From the NCBI GenBank assembly GCA_003281065.1, contig QCDA01000002.1, positions 1 through 64,000 on the forward strand: a stretch of DNA of 64,000 nucleotides, in the 5' to 3' direction. Shown in pieces: positions 26,507-36,229 of the stretch. The notes under the pieces were generated by a model. The model was not told where the DNA came from. It saw nothing but the letters and a program-made list of their open reading frames with translations, and ran no database searches. The stretch's first letter is position 1. Each line of letters starts with the position of its first letter. The position numbers and the translations under genes were made by a program. Source of the stretch: Pelagibacteraceae bacterium AG-349-E10. Lineage in GTDB: Bacteria > Pseudomonadota > Alphaproteobacteria > HIMB59.

Positions 26507-27369
26507 TTAAGAATACCTTTTTGAGCTACAAGCCTATTTTTTGCTTGAGTAAGCACAATAGACTTTTCCCCTTTAATAACATCTTCGGTTACTTCAGAGC
26601 CAATTTTAGCAGGAAGACAATGCATGAATACTGAATTTTTATTAGTCATAGACATGATTTTGCTATTTACTTGAAATTTACTTAATAGGTTTTCTTTATC
26701 TTCTTTATCATTCATAGAGGTAAATACATCAGTCATAACACAATTTGCTCTTGAGATTATACTTTCATCGATATCGAAATGGAAATTTGTATTTTCATTT
26801 AGATTGAAAATATCTTTATTTTGTAAATATATTTCTTTATCTGTGAATACATCAACTTTGGTATTTTTAGTAAAAGATATAGCTTCTATTAAACTAAATA
26901 GAACATTGTTCATATCACCCATCCAAATAATGTTTAGATCATTGATTGTACCAAAATTTTCTTTTAATGTATAAAGATCCGAAATGGCCTGACATGGATG
27001 AGATTTATCTGATAGTGCATTTATAATAGGTTTTTTAAAAAAATTATATGCTAATTCTAATTTATTATGATCAGTTGTTCTAAAAATAAGGTAATCTAGA
27101 TAACATGACATAACCTCAAATGTATCTTCGTAGGATTCAAACCTATTAAGATTCAATTCATCAAATCTAATATCAATATAATTTCCATTGAGCTGGTTAA
27201 TACCCACTTTAAAAGACAACCTAGTTCTTGTTGAATTTTTTTCAAAAATTAGACCAAAATTTTTATTTGAAAGTAAATTTTCTTTTGTGGTATTTAATTC
27301 TATTGAATATCGCATTATATCATCAAAATCTTTTTGTTTTAAATCAGATATATGCAAAAGTTTTTTCAT
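26491..27369 (-). CDS. argF: Ornithine carbamoyltransferase
   Basis: Forms citrulline from ornithine and carbamoyl phosphate. The 292 residues carry the carbamoyl-phosphate motif STRTRLSF near residue 46, HPCQAISDLYTL near 123, WMGDMNNVLFS near 145 and the ornithine-site HCLPAKIG near 250. At 292 residues it is slightly short but complete. It follows no other arg gene here. The upstream gap of 55 bases to the MscS gene is too short to show a clear promoter. Confidence 0.94.
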   Translation of the reverse strand: MKKLLHISDLKQKDFDDIMRYSIELNTTKENLLSNKNFGLIFEKNSTRTRLSFKVGINQLNGNYIDIRFDELNLNRFESYEDTFEVMSCYLDYLIFRTTDHNKLELAYNFFKKPIINALSDKSHPCQAISDLYTLKENFGTINDLNIIWMGDMNNVLFSLIEAISFTKNTKVDVFTDKEIYLQNKDIFNLNENTNFHFDIDESIISRANCVMTDVFTSMNDKEDKENLLSKFQVNSKIMSMTNKNSVFMHCLPAKIGSEVTEDVIKGEKSIVLTQAKNRLVAQKGILKWLNI

Positions 27370-27424
27370 TTTAAGAAAGCAACTTATATATTAATAAAGG
27401 TATTAAATTCAAATTAAAATTATA

Positions 27425-28510
27425 TTAATTGTTATTCTTTTCGATATAAACTGATTGACTTGGGAAGGCAAAATTTAAACCAATTTTTTCGACACTTTTT
27501 TTGATATTCATTGCTAATTCTTCTTTAATCTCTAAATATTTATCCCAATCCTTTGTCGAAGTAAAACATATTACTAGTATATCAATAGAGCTATCATTAA
27601 ATTTTTCTAATCTTACAAATGACTTATATTCATCATTAACCATAAAGTTATCATTATTTACTAAATAAGATGAAATAGACTCAGTTAATTTTTTTATTTG
27701 TTCTAAAGAAGAATTATATTCAAGACCTATTGTCCAATTTACTCTTCTAAATTTCCTATTAGTGTAATTTAAAATTGGCGCTTCTGCGAAAATGTAATTT
27801 GGAATAGTAATTGGTGTTGAGTCAAATTTTCTGATTAATGTTGATCTAAAACCTATCTGCTCAACTACTCCCTCAGTGTGCCCGGGTACTTTTATTACAT
27901 CACCAATTTCAAATCTTTTTTCCATTAAAATCATTATACCAGAAATTAGGTTTTTAAATAAATCCTGAGCACCTAATGCCACTGCCACCCCAAGCAATCC
28001 AAGGCCAGCAATGACTGGTCCGACTTTAATACCCCACGTCTCCAATAAAGCGGCAACTCCTAAAAAAATAATAAGATATTTTAATGCATTGATAATCCAA
28101 TCTACCAAAGCTTTTGAAAGACTATTTTCTAATTTTTTAAAAAATACTGAAAAGGGTATAAGTAAACGGTTCATAAACCAAAAAACAAAAATTGTTGCAA
28201 ATGAATTATTAACTTTTAAAAAATAATAACCTAAATTGGTATCCTTATCAAAATTCAAAGACAAAATAAAAAAGATTAAAACAATTGGTAAAAATTTACA
28301 TGGCGGTATCAAAGCCTCATAGAGTTTATCATCAATAGTATTACCAGTTTTCCTTACTAAATTTTTTAACCTGTTTACAAAAAAATTTGCAATCATAGTG
28401 TTAAAAAGAATAGCTATTAAGAGTAGAATAAAAAAAATAAAAATTTGGCTTAATTGAAAGCCAAATGAAATTTTATAAAAAAAGTTTTGTATAGAATTTA
28501 TAAAATCCAT
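27425..28510 (-). CDS. MscS-family small-conductance mechanosensitive channel
   Basis: 361 residues: four or five N-terminal membrane helices, then the pore helix GLGLLGVAVALGAQDLFKNLISG (residues about 168-190), the beta domain RFEIGDVIKVPGHTEGVVEQIGFRST and PNYIFAEAPILNYT, and a cytosolic C-terminal domain. Such channels release solutes on osmotic downshock. It lies 4 bases after the O-antigen ligase gene and may be read from that transcript, marking the end of the polysaccharide locus. Confidence 0.92.
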   Translation of the reverse strand: MDFINSIQNFFYKISFGFQLSQIFIFFILLLIAILFNTMIANFFVNRLKNLVRKTGNTIDDKLYEALIPPCKFLPIVLIFFILSLNFDKDTNLGYYFLKVNNSFATIFVFWFMNRLLIPFSVFFKKLENSLSKALVDWIINALKYLIIFLGVAALLETWGIKVGPVIAGLGLLGVAVALGAQDLFKNLISGIMILMEKRFEIGDVIKVPGHTEGVVEQIGFRSTLIRKFDSTPITIPNYIFAEAPILNYTNRKFRRVNWTIGLEYNSSLEQIKKLTESISSYLVNNDNFMVNDEYKSFVRLEKFNDSSIDILVICFTSTKDWDKYLEIKEELAMNIKKSVEKIGLNFAFPSQSVYIEKNNN

Positions 28511-28514
28511 AATT

Positions 28515-29738
28515 TCAAGAATAATTTATTTTATTTGAATAAATCATAAATAGAGAAATAGGCAAATAGTATATAAAACCATACCAGCTTAGAAAAAAAT
28601 TACCTGTTATCATGATTGGAAATAAATATATAATTATTGAACATTGTAATGAGTATAATCCAAAAGTTTCTTGTGTAAGATCTTTTAAAATTACTATTTT
28701 CATTGATTTAATTAGAAAATAGAAAAATACTGACATTACAGGAATTAGACCCAGAACACCTATTTCTGATAAAAGCTGTAAGGTTGTATTGTGCGGATGT
28801 GAGCTGCAACTCCATTTAGACACATAATACAGTGAGTCAGAACAAACATATCTAAAATTATTTGGACCTATACCTAGGATAGGATTATCAATAAACATCT
28901 TCCAAGATGTAATATACATTGATAAGTATTGATTTAATTCTAGATTTGAGCTGGTAAGATACAACATTACATTATCCTTGAGTCTTGCAGATGTCTCTGA
29001 AAATAAAAAAGGCAGTAAACACAAAAATACAATCAAACAAAAGAAAATTATAAGCTTTAATTTAGAGACTTTATTAAATGTAAATAAAAAAATTAAAAAT
29101 AAATATAAGAAAAACATAAGAAATGCAGCTCTCTCACCAGAAAAAATAATTGTTATTGAAGTCAAAATAAATGATGTAAATACAAAAAATTTATATCTCT
29201 TGAAAAAATCTAATTCTAAAAAATAAATACCGACTAAAATGGGAAAAATATATATTAAATATCGACCCAAAACCCATCTATCTCCAAAAAAACTTGCTAA
29301 TCTTCCATCGATGGATGAATAACCAATTATATTGGTTCCATTGAAAAGTTCGTATAATGAGTCAATAGATAAAATAAAGCATGTGATTATTCCACATACA
29401 AAAAATAATCTTCTAAAAAATATATTTTTATCAAATAACAATATTAATGATAAAGCATATATCAAATAGGCAAAATACAATAATGACGACTCCAAGGAAT
29501 GTAAAATATGCTTAGACAAAAGTGAGCTTATTAATATGTATAAATAAAATACCAGAAAAATAATGGAGGGTTTTAGATATTTATAAAAAAGAGTTTTTAA
29601 ATTTTTTAAATTTAAAAATAAATTTAGTATTATAAATAACCCACAAAATAAATTCGGAAAAAAAACACCTGTTACAAATGATGGGAAAAAGGTAATGATA
29701 AAAAATGTATTAAAATAATATAAAAATTTATTTTTCAT
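28515..29738 (-). CDS. O-antigen ligase/polymerase family membrane protein (WaaL/Wzy type)
   Basis: 407 residues with about eleven membrane helices. The large periplasmic loop near residues 285-330 carries the family signature: PILGIGPNNFRYVC, then SSHPHNTTLQLLSEIGVLG with the conserved His pair. Such proteins either ligate O-antigen to lipid A core or polymerise repeat units; sequence alone does not decide. It overlaps the dehydratase gene upstream by 11 bases. It is the only ligase or polymerase candidate seen in the window. Confidence 0.85.
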   Translation of the reverse strand: MKNKFLYYFNTFFIITFFPSFVTGVFFPNLFCGLFIILNLFLNLKNLKTLFYKYLKPSIIFLVFYLYILISSLLSKHILHSLESSLLYFAYLIYALSLILLFDKNIFFRRLFFVCGIITCFILSIDSLYELFNGTNIIGYSSIDGRLASFFGDRWVLGRYLIYIFPILVGIYFLELDFFKRYKFFVFTSFILTSITIIFSGERAAFLMFFLYLFLIFLFTFNKVSKLKLIIFFCLIVFLCLLPFLFSETSARLKDNVMLYLTSSNLELNQYLSMYITSWKMFIDNPILGIGPNNFRYVCSDSLYYVSKWSCSSHPHNTTLQLLSEIGVLGLIPVMSVFFYFLIKSMKIVILKDLTQETFGLYSLQCSIIIYLFPIMITGNFFLSWYGFIYYLPISLFMIYSNKINYS

Positions 29739-31521
29739 TAAGAGGTAAATAATTAATAAATTTATTTTTCAGAGCTTTTTTCAATTTAGATATATCATTG
29801 TTGTTATAATGATTTTGTATATTAGATAAGATTTCAAGAAATTCCTTTTTTTTAATATTTGACTCTAAAGATTGATAAATTGAATTTATTTTTGTTTCTT
29901 TAGATTTTTGATCAATTAATAATTCTTCATATAATTTTTCACCTTTTCTTAGACCTATAATTTTAATATCTATATCACCAATACCGTTTTGCTTCAGTGT
30001 CTTACCAGAAAATTGAATCATCAATTTTGCGAGATCATAAAGTTTTATAGATTTACCCATGTCTAGTAAAAAAACTTCACCGCCACTAGAAATTTTAATT
30101 GTATTTAAAACTAGATTTGCAGCTTCCTCTATAGTCATAAAATATCTAATTATTTTTTTATGAGTTAATGTAATTGGAAGATTGTTATCAATTTGATATT
30201 GAAATAATGGTTTAACAGAGCCAGAACTATTTATTACATTTCCAAATCTTACTGAACAAAATTTTGTACTATTGGCATTTAAGTTATTAAGATATGCTAA
30301 CGCTAATTCAGATAATCTTTTTGTGGCACCCATTATATTTGTGGGTCTAACAGCTTTATCAGACGAAATAAGGCAAAAATTTGATACCTTGAGTCGGCTT
30401 GATAATTTCATAAGCTCAAAAGTATCCAAAAAATTATTTTTTATTGCTGAAAAAGGATTCAATTCTATTAAAGGTACATGTTTGTAAGCGGCTGCATGAA
30501 AAATTATATCAATTTTATTTTTTATAATTATTTGCTCCATATCATTTTTATTATTGAAATTTTTTAACAAGAAAATAATATTTTTTTTATTACTAATTTT
30601 ATTTGATATTTCATATAGATTGTATTCAGATTTGTCTAAAAGAAATATTTTTTTGTATTTAGACTGAAGTAACTGAAAAACTATATTTGAACCTATTGAA
30701 CCTCCTGCACCAGTTATCAAAACCACTTTAGTTTTGTACGTATCACCTAGAGAGGAAATTTTATTTTTTCTATTAAAAAAATAATTAAAATCAAAATAAG
30801 AGCTTGTTATTATTTCATTTTTCTTAGATGAGATTTTTTGAACGAGTATTTTACGTTCAAATAAATGTTTCCTTATGTAATATTTAGATTTATTAAATGT
30901 AACATCATTTTCAATTAAAATTAAATTAAATGTATAAGTATCAAAATTTAAATTAAATTCTTTAGTGGATAAAATTTTTATGCCATTAATAATTCTTTTG
31001 GTATTAATATTTTTATCATCTACAAAACATGTAATTTTAGCATAAGATAATAATGCATTAATATTAGTAGGATTAAATCCAAAAACTACCGCCTTTTTCT
31101 TCTTTTGTGTGTAAAATTCAAATAAATTTGCTACTAAAAATCTATTAATTATTATTAGTAAGAAAAAAAAAGTTGGAAAAATTAATATAAGTGATCTTGG
31201 TATAAAATTTTGACTTTGATATAAAACATAAAAACCAAAAAATAATCCGAAAAGAATGTATATTTTTAAGTATAGTTGTCCTGAGCTAAAGCTAAAATAT
31301 CTATAGTATTGTTTATAAAGATTAAAGATAAAAAATAATATTAAATATATAAAACTTGAAATTACTGAGACATTTATAATATCATTAAATTCTAAAAAAT
31401 ATTCTACTCTTAAGAAATATGATAAATATAAAGATATATTTAAAATAAAAATATCATTTATTAAAATTAATAAGAATCTTATTGATTTAAAGTTTTTATT
31501 ATTAAATAAGTTTTCAATCAT
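29728..31521 (-). CDS. Membrane-bound nucleotide-sugar 4,6-dehydratase (WbpM/PglF/CapD family)
   Basis: 597 residues: four N-terminal membrane helices, a CoA-binding-like middle domain (VVFGFNPTNINALLSYAK near 143) and a C-terminal extended SDR domain. That domain starts at VVLITGAGGSIGSNI near 271 and has HAAAYKHVPLIE, SSDKAVRPTNIMGATKR and EVFLLDMG. By family it makes UDP-4-keto-6-deoxy-GlcNAc, the first step to bacillosamine- or QuiNAc-type sugars. The adjacent DegT aminotransferase (33272) could supply the 4-amino step. It overlaps the sugar transferase gene by 4 bases. Confidence 0.9.
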   Translation of the reverse strand: MIENLFNNKNFKSIRFLLILINDIFILNISLYLSYFLRVEYFLEFNDIINVSVISSFIYLILFFIFNLYKQYYRYFSFSSGQLYLKIYILFGLFFGFYVLYQSQNFIPRSLILIFPTFFFLLIIINRFLVANLFEFYTQKKKKAVVFGFNPTNINALLSYAKITCFVDDKNINTKRIINGIKILSTKEFNLNFDTYTFNLILIENDVTFNKSKYYIRKHLFERKILVQKISSKKNEIITSSYFDFNYFFNRKNKISSLGDTYKTKVVLITGAGGSIGSNIVFQLLQSKYKKIFLLDKSEYNLYEISNKISNKKNIIFLLKNFNNKNDMEQIIIKNKIDIIFHAAAYKHVPLIELNPFSAIKNNFLDTFELMKLSSRLKVSNFCLISSDKAVRPTNIMGATKRLSELALAYLNNLNANSTKFCSVRFGNVINSSGSVKPLFQYQIDNNLPITLTHKKIIRYFMTIEEAANLVLNTIKISSGGEVFLLDMGKSIKLYDLAKLMIQFSGKTLKQNGIGDIDIKIIGLRKGEKLYEELLIDQKSKETKINSIYQSLESNIKKKEFLEILSNIQNHYNNNDISKLKKALKNKFINYLPLNEK

Positions 31522-32114
31522 TTATTATAATTATTAAAAAAATTATCCTTGTAATTGATTGTTTCAACAGCTCTTTTTTCTTTAAAAAAAATTGAATTAA
31601 AAATAATTAAAAAGGTTTTAAAAATTATATAACAATCGAGATTTAAATTAGCTCTTTTTTGATAAATTACATCAAAATTAAATTTTTTTTGCCAATCTGT
31701 GCTATCTTTCACTTTTACTTGAGCTAAGCCAGTTAAACCTGGCTTTATTGCGATTCTTAATTTGTGTTTATTTTTATAGAAATTGTTAAATTCCAAATAA
31801 AGAGGTCTGGGACCAATAAGTGACATATCATTTTTTAATACATTTATGAGTTGAGGTAATTCATCTATTTTAGATGTTCTAAGAAACTTTCCTAAATTAG
31901 TAATTATTTTTATACCGTCAACTGTTTTCATAGTTTGAAGTTTAAAGATTTTAATCTGTTTTCCCATTAAACCAGATCTTTTTTGGATAAAAAATGGGTT
32001 ATGACGATCTAGGCATAATATTAGGAGTGAAAATATAACAATTAACGGAAATGTAATTATTAAAAAAAAAAATGACAAGACAAAGTCAAATAATCTTTTA
32101 AACCAAAAAAACAT
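31518..32114 (-). CDS. Initiating sugar-1-phosphate transferase (PglC/WcaJ type)
   Basis: 198 residues, the minimal PglC size: one N-terminal hydrophobic re-entrant segment and the conserved catalytic region. Seen: FIQKRSGLMGKQIKIFKLQT, LRTSKIDELPQLINVL, DMSLIGPRP and KPGLTGLAQV, the polyprenyl-phosphate monotransferase signatures. It loads the first sugar phosphate onto undecaprenyl phosphate and so defines the start of the glycan; with the WbpM-like enzyme next to it, a 6-deoxy-HexNAc is a likely first sugar. Confidence 0.92.
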   Translation of the reverse strand: MFFWFKRLFDFVLSFFFLIITFPLIVIFSLLILCLDRHNPFFIQKRSGLMGKQIKIFKLQTMKTVDGIKIITNLGKFLRTSKIDELPQLINVLKNDMSLIGPRPLYLEFNNFYKNKHKLRIAIKPGLTGLAQVKVKDSTDWQKKFNFDVIYQKRANLNLDCYIIFKTFLIIFNSIFFKEKRAVETINYKDNFFNNYNK

Positions 32115-32116
32115 AC

Positions 32117-33241
32117 CTATTCTATTATAAGATTTTTGAAAGAGTTCAAAACTTCATTATTGTTAAAATTTTTTTTCACAAATTCTCTTCCATTTTTACC
32201 CAAAAATTTACGTAAATTTCTGTCTTTAAAAAGTTTTTTTATCTTTAATGCTAAATCCTCAACATCATCAACTTTAAATAATAATCCATTGTAATTATCA
32301 ATAACAGAGGATCTTAAGCCAAATATATTTGAACCAATTACAGGAACTTGGCAAGCACAAGACTCAATAATTGCCATACCAAAGCCCTCTCTTTTACTTG
32401 GTAAACAATATATATCAGATAAATTATAGATTTCTTCTGGCTTACTTACATGGTCAAGGTATAAGATTTTATTTTTAATATTTTCATCTAACTTAGATAA
32501 ATAATTTGTGATTTCCATCTCGTCTTTACCAACTAAAACTAAAAATACATTATTTAAACTCTTACTTACAATTTTAAAACTTTCAATTAATTCATAAATA
32601 CCTTTATCTGGATCCATCCTACCCATATAAAGTAAAATCATAAAATTATCAGGTATTCGATATTTAGCATATAATAATTTTTTTTGTGATGAATTAAACT
32701 TATAGAATGTGTTGAGATCAACACCTTTAATAGAACCATTACTTATGAGATGAAATTTTTTACTATTAAATTTTTTATTTATTAAATAATCAATTTGATT
32801 TTGACTATCAAATAAAACTTTATCAGAAAAAAAAATATTTATTTTATCTAACAAAATAAAAAAATTTTTTCTAATACCTTTCATATTCGTCCATGCAAAA
32901 CCTGTATATATATGAATTCTGTATACATTTGGTTTTAATATTTTAGCAATAATCCCAAATATTAATGATTTTGGTGTGACTGAAATTAGTCTCTCGGGTA
33001 ATAATTTGAAAAATTTTACTATAAAAATTATACTTACAAGTAGATCTGATAACATTGAAGTTTTTCTCTTAATAGGCAAGTGTATAGTTTCAATATACTT
33101 TTTATAAGTTAACTCATTTTCAAAGTTTGTAATTAAACTTACATTGAATTCTTCTGATAAAGAAATAATTAAATCTTTTAAAAAAATGTCCACAAAATGT
33201 TGGCTGGAGGAAATAAATAATATTTTTTTTGTTTTATTCAT
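32117..33241 (-). CDS. GT4-family glycosyltransferase (PglA-like)
   Basis: 374 residues with a GT-B fold. The C-terminal donor domain has ILLYMGRMDPDKGIYELIE near 208, LYLDHVSKPEEIYNLSDIYCLPSKREGFG near 268 and IGSNIFGLRSSVIDNYNGLLF near 315, with the EX7E-type Glu pattern (EGFGMAIIES). Position directly before the initiating transferase suggests that it adds the second sugar. It retains the anomeric configuration by family. Donor unknown. Confidence 0.88.
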   Translation of the reverse strand: MNKTKKILFISSSQHFVDIFLKDLIISLSEEFNVSLITNFENELTYKKYIETIHLPIKRKTSMLSDLLVSIIFIVKFFKLLPERLISVTPKSLIFGIIAKILKPNVYRIHIYTGFAWTNMKGIRKNFFILLDKINIFFSDKVLFDSQNQIDYLINKKFNSKKFHLISNGSIKGVDLNTFYKFNSSQKKLLYAKYRIPDNFMILLYMGRMDPDKGIYELIESFKIVSKSLNNVFLVLVGKDEMEITNYLSKLDENIKNKILYLDHVSKPEEIYNLSDIYCLPSKREGFGMAIIESCACQVPVIGSNIFGLRSSVIDNYNGLLFKVDDVEDLALKIKKLFKDRNLRKFLGKNGREFVKKNFNNNEVLNSFKNLIIE

Positions 33242-33271
33242 TAACTTTTAATTGACCATATTTAAATTACT

Positions 33272-34438
33272 TTACTTAAAATTGTTTAGTTTTTTAATCT
33301 CATCTAATAAAATTTCACAAACCTTAAAAATTTGTTTTTTTGTTATTGTTTGATCAACTAAAAAAGAAATAGTCTTATCTTTGAGATATTCTGAATTTGC
33401 TAAATTATTTTTTTTAATTCGATATTTCTCTCTAAAATATTTTTCATTATAAATTGTTGGGCAACCACCAACAGAACATGATATATTCCTTTTTTTTAGA
33501 TTTTTCATTAAAAGAGATCTTTTAATAGACTTATCATTTAATATTATTGTATATCTATAAAAAGAATGTGTAATATTTTTATTAAGTTTAGGAATAATTA
33601 ATGCTTTACAATTTTTTAATCTCTCAGAATAAAAGTTGGCGTTTTTATTTCTTATTTTTATATAGTCTTTCAATTTATTAAGTTGATAATTTCCTATACA
33701 TGATTGTATTTCTGTCATTCTTGCATTAGTTCCAATTGAGTCATGCAGATAAGGAAAATTATTAGATGAATAATTTATGTTAAAATATTTTTTTCTATTT
33801 TTTCCGATGTCTTTGAGCGACCAAATTTTTTCATATAAATTTTTATTATTTGTTGCGATCATTCCACCTTCACCACCTGTACTCAAGATTTTATCCTGGC
33901 AAAAACTATAAACAGAAATATCACCAAAAGAACCAACATATTTATTTCCAATTTTAGAACCATGTGCTTGAGAACAATCTTCTATTATTTTCAATTTATA
34001 ATTCTCAGAAATATTTTTTATTTTTAGCATATCGCATGGCATTCCATACAGATGCACACATAATATTACTTTTGTTTTTTTTGTTATATTTTTTTCTATA
34101 CTTACAGGGCTTATGTTCATAGATATAGGATCGATATCTGCAAAAACTGGTTTGAGACCAGCTCTAATTATACAAGAAACAGATGAGTAATAACTTCTGG
34201 GAGTTACAATAACTTCACTACCTTTGTCCAAGTTTAAAGATACAAGAGATAATTCTAAACCTAAAGAAGCATTTGCAACCGTATTGGCAAATTTTATTTT
34301 GTAAAATTTAGAAAAATTTTTTTCAAATTTTATTCCTTCCTTCCCATTAAGATAATTTGTCTTACCAGTTTTAAGAATATTAAGGATATTTTTTTTTATT
34401 AAAGAGTCATATTCAGGCCAGTTAGATTTAGGTATCAT
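33272..34438 (-). CDS. DegT/DnrJ/EryC1/StrS-family sugar aminotransferase
   Basis: 388-residue PLP enzyme. Seen: FANTVANASLGLELSL near 55, VTPRSYYSSVSCIIRAG near 82, EDCSQAHGSKIG near 150 and the PLP-Lys in SFCQDKILSTGGEGG (about 183). It transfers an amino group to a keto-sugar nucleotide. With the WbpM-like dehydratase in the same group it could make a UDP-4-amino-4,6-dideoxy-HexNAc; transamination of the CDP-keto-sugar is another option. No PglD-type acetyltransferase is seen. Confidence 0.9.
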   Translation of the reverse strand: MIPKSNWPEYDSLIKKNILNILKTGKTNYLNGKEGIKFEKNFSKFYKIKFANTVANASLGLELSLVSLNLDKGSEVIVTPRSYYSSVSCIIRAGLKPVFADIDPISMNISPVSIEKNITKKTKVILCVHLYGMPCDMLKIKNISENYKLKIIEDCSQAHGSKIGNKYVGSFGDISVYSFCQDKILSTGGEGGMIATNNKNLYEKIWSLKDIGKNRKKYFNINYSSNNFPYLHDSIGTNARMTEIQSCIGNYQLNKLKDYIKIRNKNANFYSERLKNCKALIIPKLNKNITHSFYRYTIILNDKSIKRSLLMKNLKKRNISCSVGGCPTIYNEKYFREKYRIKKNNLANSEYLKDKTISFLVDQTITKKQIFKVCEILLDEIKKLNNFK

Positions 34439-34445
34439 AAATATA

Positions 34446-35219
34446 TTAAAAGACTGATTTAGTAATCATCTTAAGATAGTAGTAAAGCTTTGCAAAAGAA
34501 ACCAGCAAATTATTAAATAAATTTCTTGTGTAAAAAAGATTAAGTGTGTTTTGAACACCTTTATTTAAAAGTTTAGTATTATTAGATAGTTTATTTTGCT
34601 TATAAACTTGAAATTCCTCACAAAGGAAGTCATTTATAAAATAACAACATTTAAATTTTTTTAGAATTATGAGCCATAAATAGTAATCTTCAGCAAAATA
34701 TTGATTTAAAAATCTCTCATTAATATTAGCTCTAACTATAACAGAACTAGTTGGAATAAAATTTTTAAAAATTAAACTTGTAAAAGTTATTATTGAAGTG
34801 TTTTTATACCTAAAGTTAAATTTGAATTTCTTATGCCTTAGCATTTTTTTTTTGGAAGCTACAAGTTGAGTATTTTTGTTTTTTTTGAAAATTTTTAATT
34901 GTAGCTCTAATTTTTTTTTATACCAAATATCATCATCATCTAAGAAAGCAATTAAATCAGTTTTACAATTATCCCATGCTAAATTTCTATTATACCCAGG
35001 ACCATAATTTTTTTTGTTTAAAAATAAATTAATTTTTTGAAATTTTTTTTCTTTAATTTCTTTAATAATATTTACTAAATTTGTTTGATCTGAACTATTA
35101 TCATCAACTATTATAATTTCATTTGGTACGAGTGTCTGTCCTAAAACAGAATTAATTGTTTTTGTAATGTATTTAGTGCTGTTATAAGTTGTGATAACTA
35201 CAGATATACTGTAACTCAT
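34446..35219 (-). CDS. GT2-family glycosyltransferase
   Basis: 257 residues with the GT-A fold of family 2: SVVITTYNSTKYITKTINSV near the N terminus, EIIIVDDNSSDQT, and the donor-binding DxD-type AFLDDDDIWYKKKLELQ near 92. The C-terminal half is basic and less conserved. Its 5' end shares one base with the stop of the epimerase gene upstream, so the two are likely coupled. Acceptor and donor unknown. Confidence 0.88.
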   Translation of the reverse strand: MSYSISVVITTYNSTKYITKTINSVLGQTLVPNEIIIVDDNSSDQTNLVNIIKEIKEKKFQKINLFLNKKNYGPGYNRNLAWDNCKTDLIAFLDDDDIWYKKKLELQLKIFKKNKNTQLVASKKKMLRHKKFKFNFRYKNTSIITFTSLIFKNFIPTSSVIVRANINERFLNQYFAEDYYLWLIILKKFKCCYFINDFLCEEFQVYKQNKLSNNTKLLNKGVQNTLNLFYTRNLFNNLLVSFAKLYYYLKMITKSVF

Positions 35220-36217
35220 TAAGACATTGTAAATAAACTTGAATTATTTTTTTTGTTTTTAATCATATCTTCAATCCAATGATATGTTTTTTCTAAACCT
35301 TGTGTAAGTGTATAGTTTGGTTTCCAATTTAACTCCTCTATAATTTTTTGATTATTACTTGATCGACCTTTAACGCCTACTGGCATATCTGTATTATATA
35401 TTTTGTTTACTTTATAATTTGCAATATTTTCAATAATTTCAATCATTTGATTAATTGAAACTTGCTCTTCACTGCCAATATTTATTGGTCCTTGGAATTT
35501 GCTATCAAAAAATTTCAGTGTTGCTTCGACACAGTCCTCGATAAATAAATAAGATCTTGTTTGATTACCATCACCCCATACCTCAATATCATTGGTTCGA
35601 TTTATTTTTGCTAGTGCAATTTTCCTACAAAGTGCTGCAGGAGATTTTTCCCTTCCTCCATCATAAGTTCCCTGAGGTCCAAATATGTTATGGTATCTTG
35701 CAACTTTTGTATCTATTCCAAAATCTTCAAAAAAATGCCTACACATTCTTTCACTAAAAAGTTTTTCCCACCCGTATCCATCCTCAGGGTTTGCGGGATA
35801 AGCATCACTCTCTTTTAGACCATCTATAAAACCTTTTTGTTGAAGATCTTTATTGTATGCACAAGCACTTGATGAAAAAAAATATTTTTTTACTTTATTT
35901 TTTGCACAGGCCATAAGTAAATGTGTATTGATTAAAACAGATATCATGCATTCAGCTTTATTCCATTCAATGAATCCAATACCTCCCATATTACAAGCCA
36001 TGTTAATTACATAATCCTGACCCAAGGTGATTTTTTCACAATTGTTTAGAAGCTTTAAATCAAGGCTCACGTTCTTGGAATCGTTATGACATTGGAACCA
36101 TAAATCTAAAGGTTTAATATCGACACAGGTTATCTCATGTCCTAATGACAGAAGTTCTTTTGTTACATGCCCTCCTATAAATCCACCTGCTCCACATATA
36201 AGATATTTTTTTTTCAT
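35219..36217 (-). CDS. GDP-mannose 3,5-epimerase-like NAD-dependent epimerase
   Basis: 332-residue extended SDR. The Rossmann motif is GAGGFIGGH and the catalytic pair is in YGWEKLFSE (Tyr, Lys). MACNMGGIGFIEWN, SSACAYN, KESDAYPANPEDGYG and GPQGTYDGGREKSPAALCRK closely follow plant-type GDP-mannose 3',5'-epimerases, which make GDP-L-galactose and GDP-L-gulose. Bacterial relatives of this type occur in polysaccharide loci, with roles that may differ. A fucosyltransferase-like GT11 at 37823 could use such a GDP-sugar. Confidence 0.85.
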   Translation of the reverse strand: MKKKYLICGAGGFIGGHVTKELLSLGHEITCVDIKPLDLWFQCHNDSKNVSLDLKLLNNCEKITLGQDYVINMACNMGGIGFIEWNKAECMISVLINTHLLMACAKNKVKKYFFSSSACAYNKDLQQKGFIDGLKESDAYPANPEDGYGWEKLFSERMCRHFFEDFGIDTKVARYHNIFGPQGTYDGGREKSPAALCRKIALAKINRTNDIEVWGDGNQTRSYLFIEDCVEATLKFFDSKFQGPINIGSEEQVSINQMIEIIENIANYKVNKIYNTDMPVGVKGRSSNNQKIIEELNWKPNYTLTQGLEKTYHWIEDMIKNKKNNSSLFTMS

Positions 36218-36229
36218 TTTTTATATACT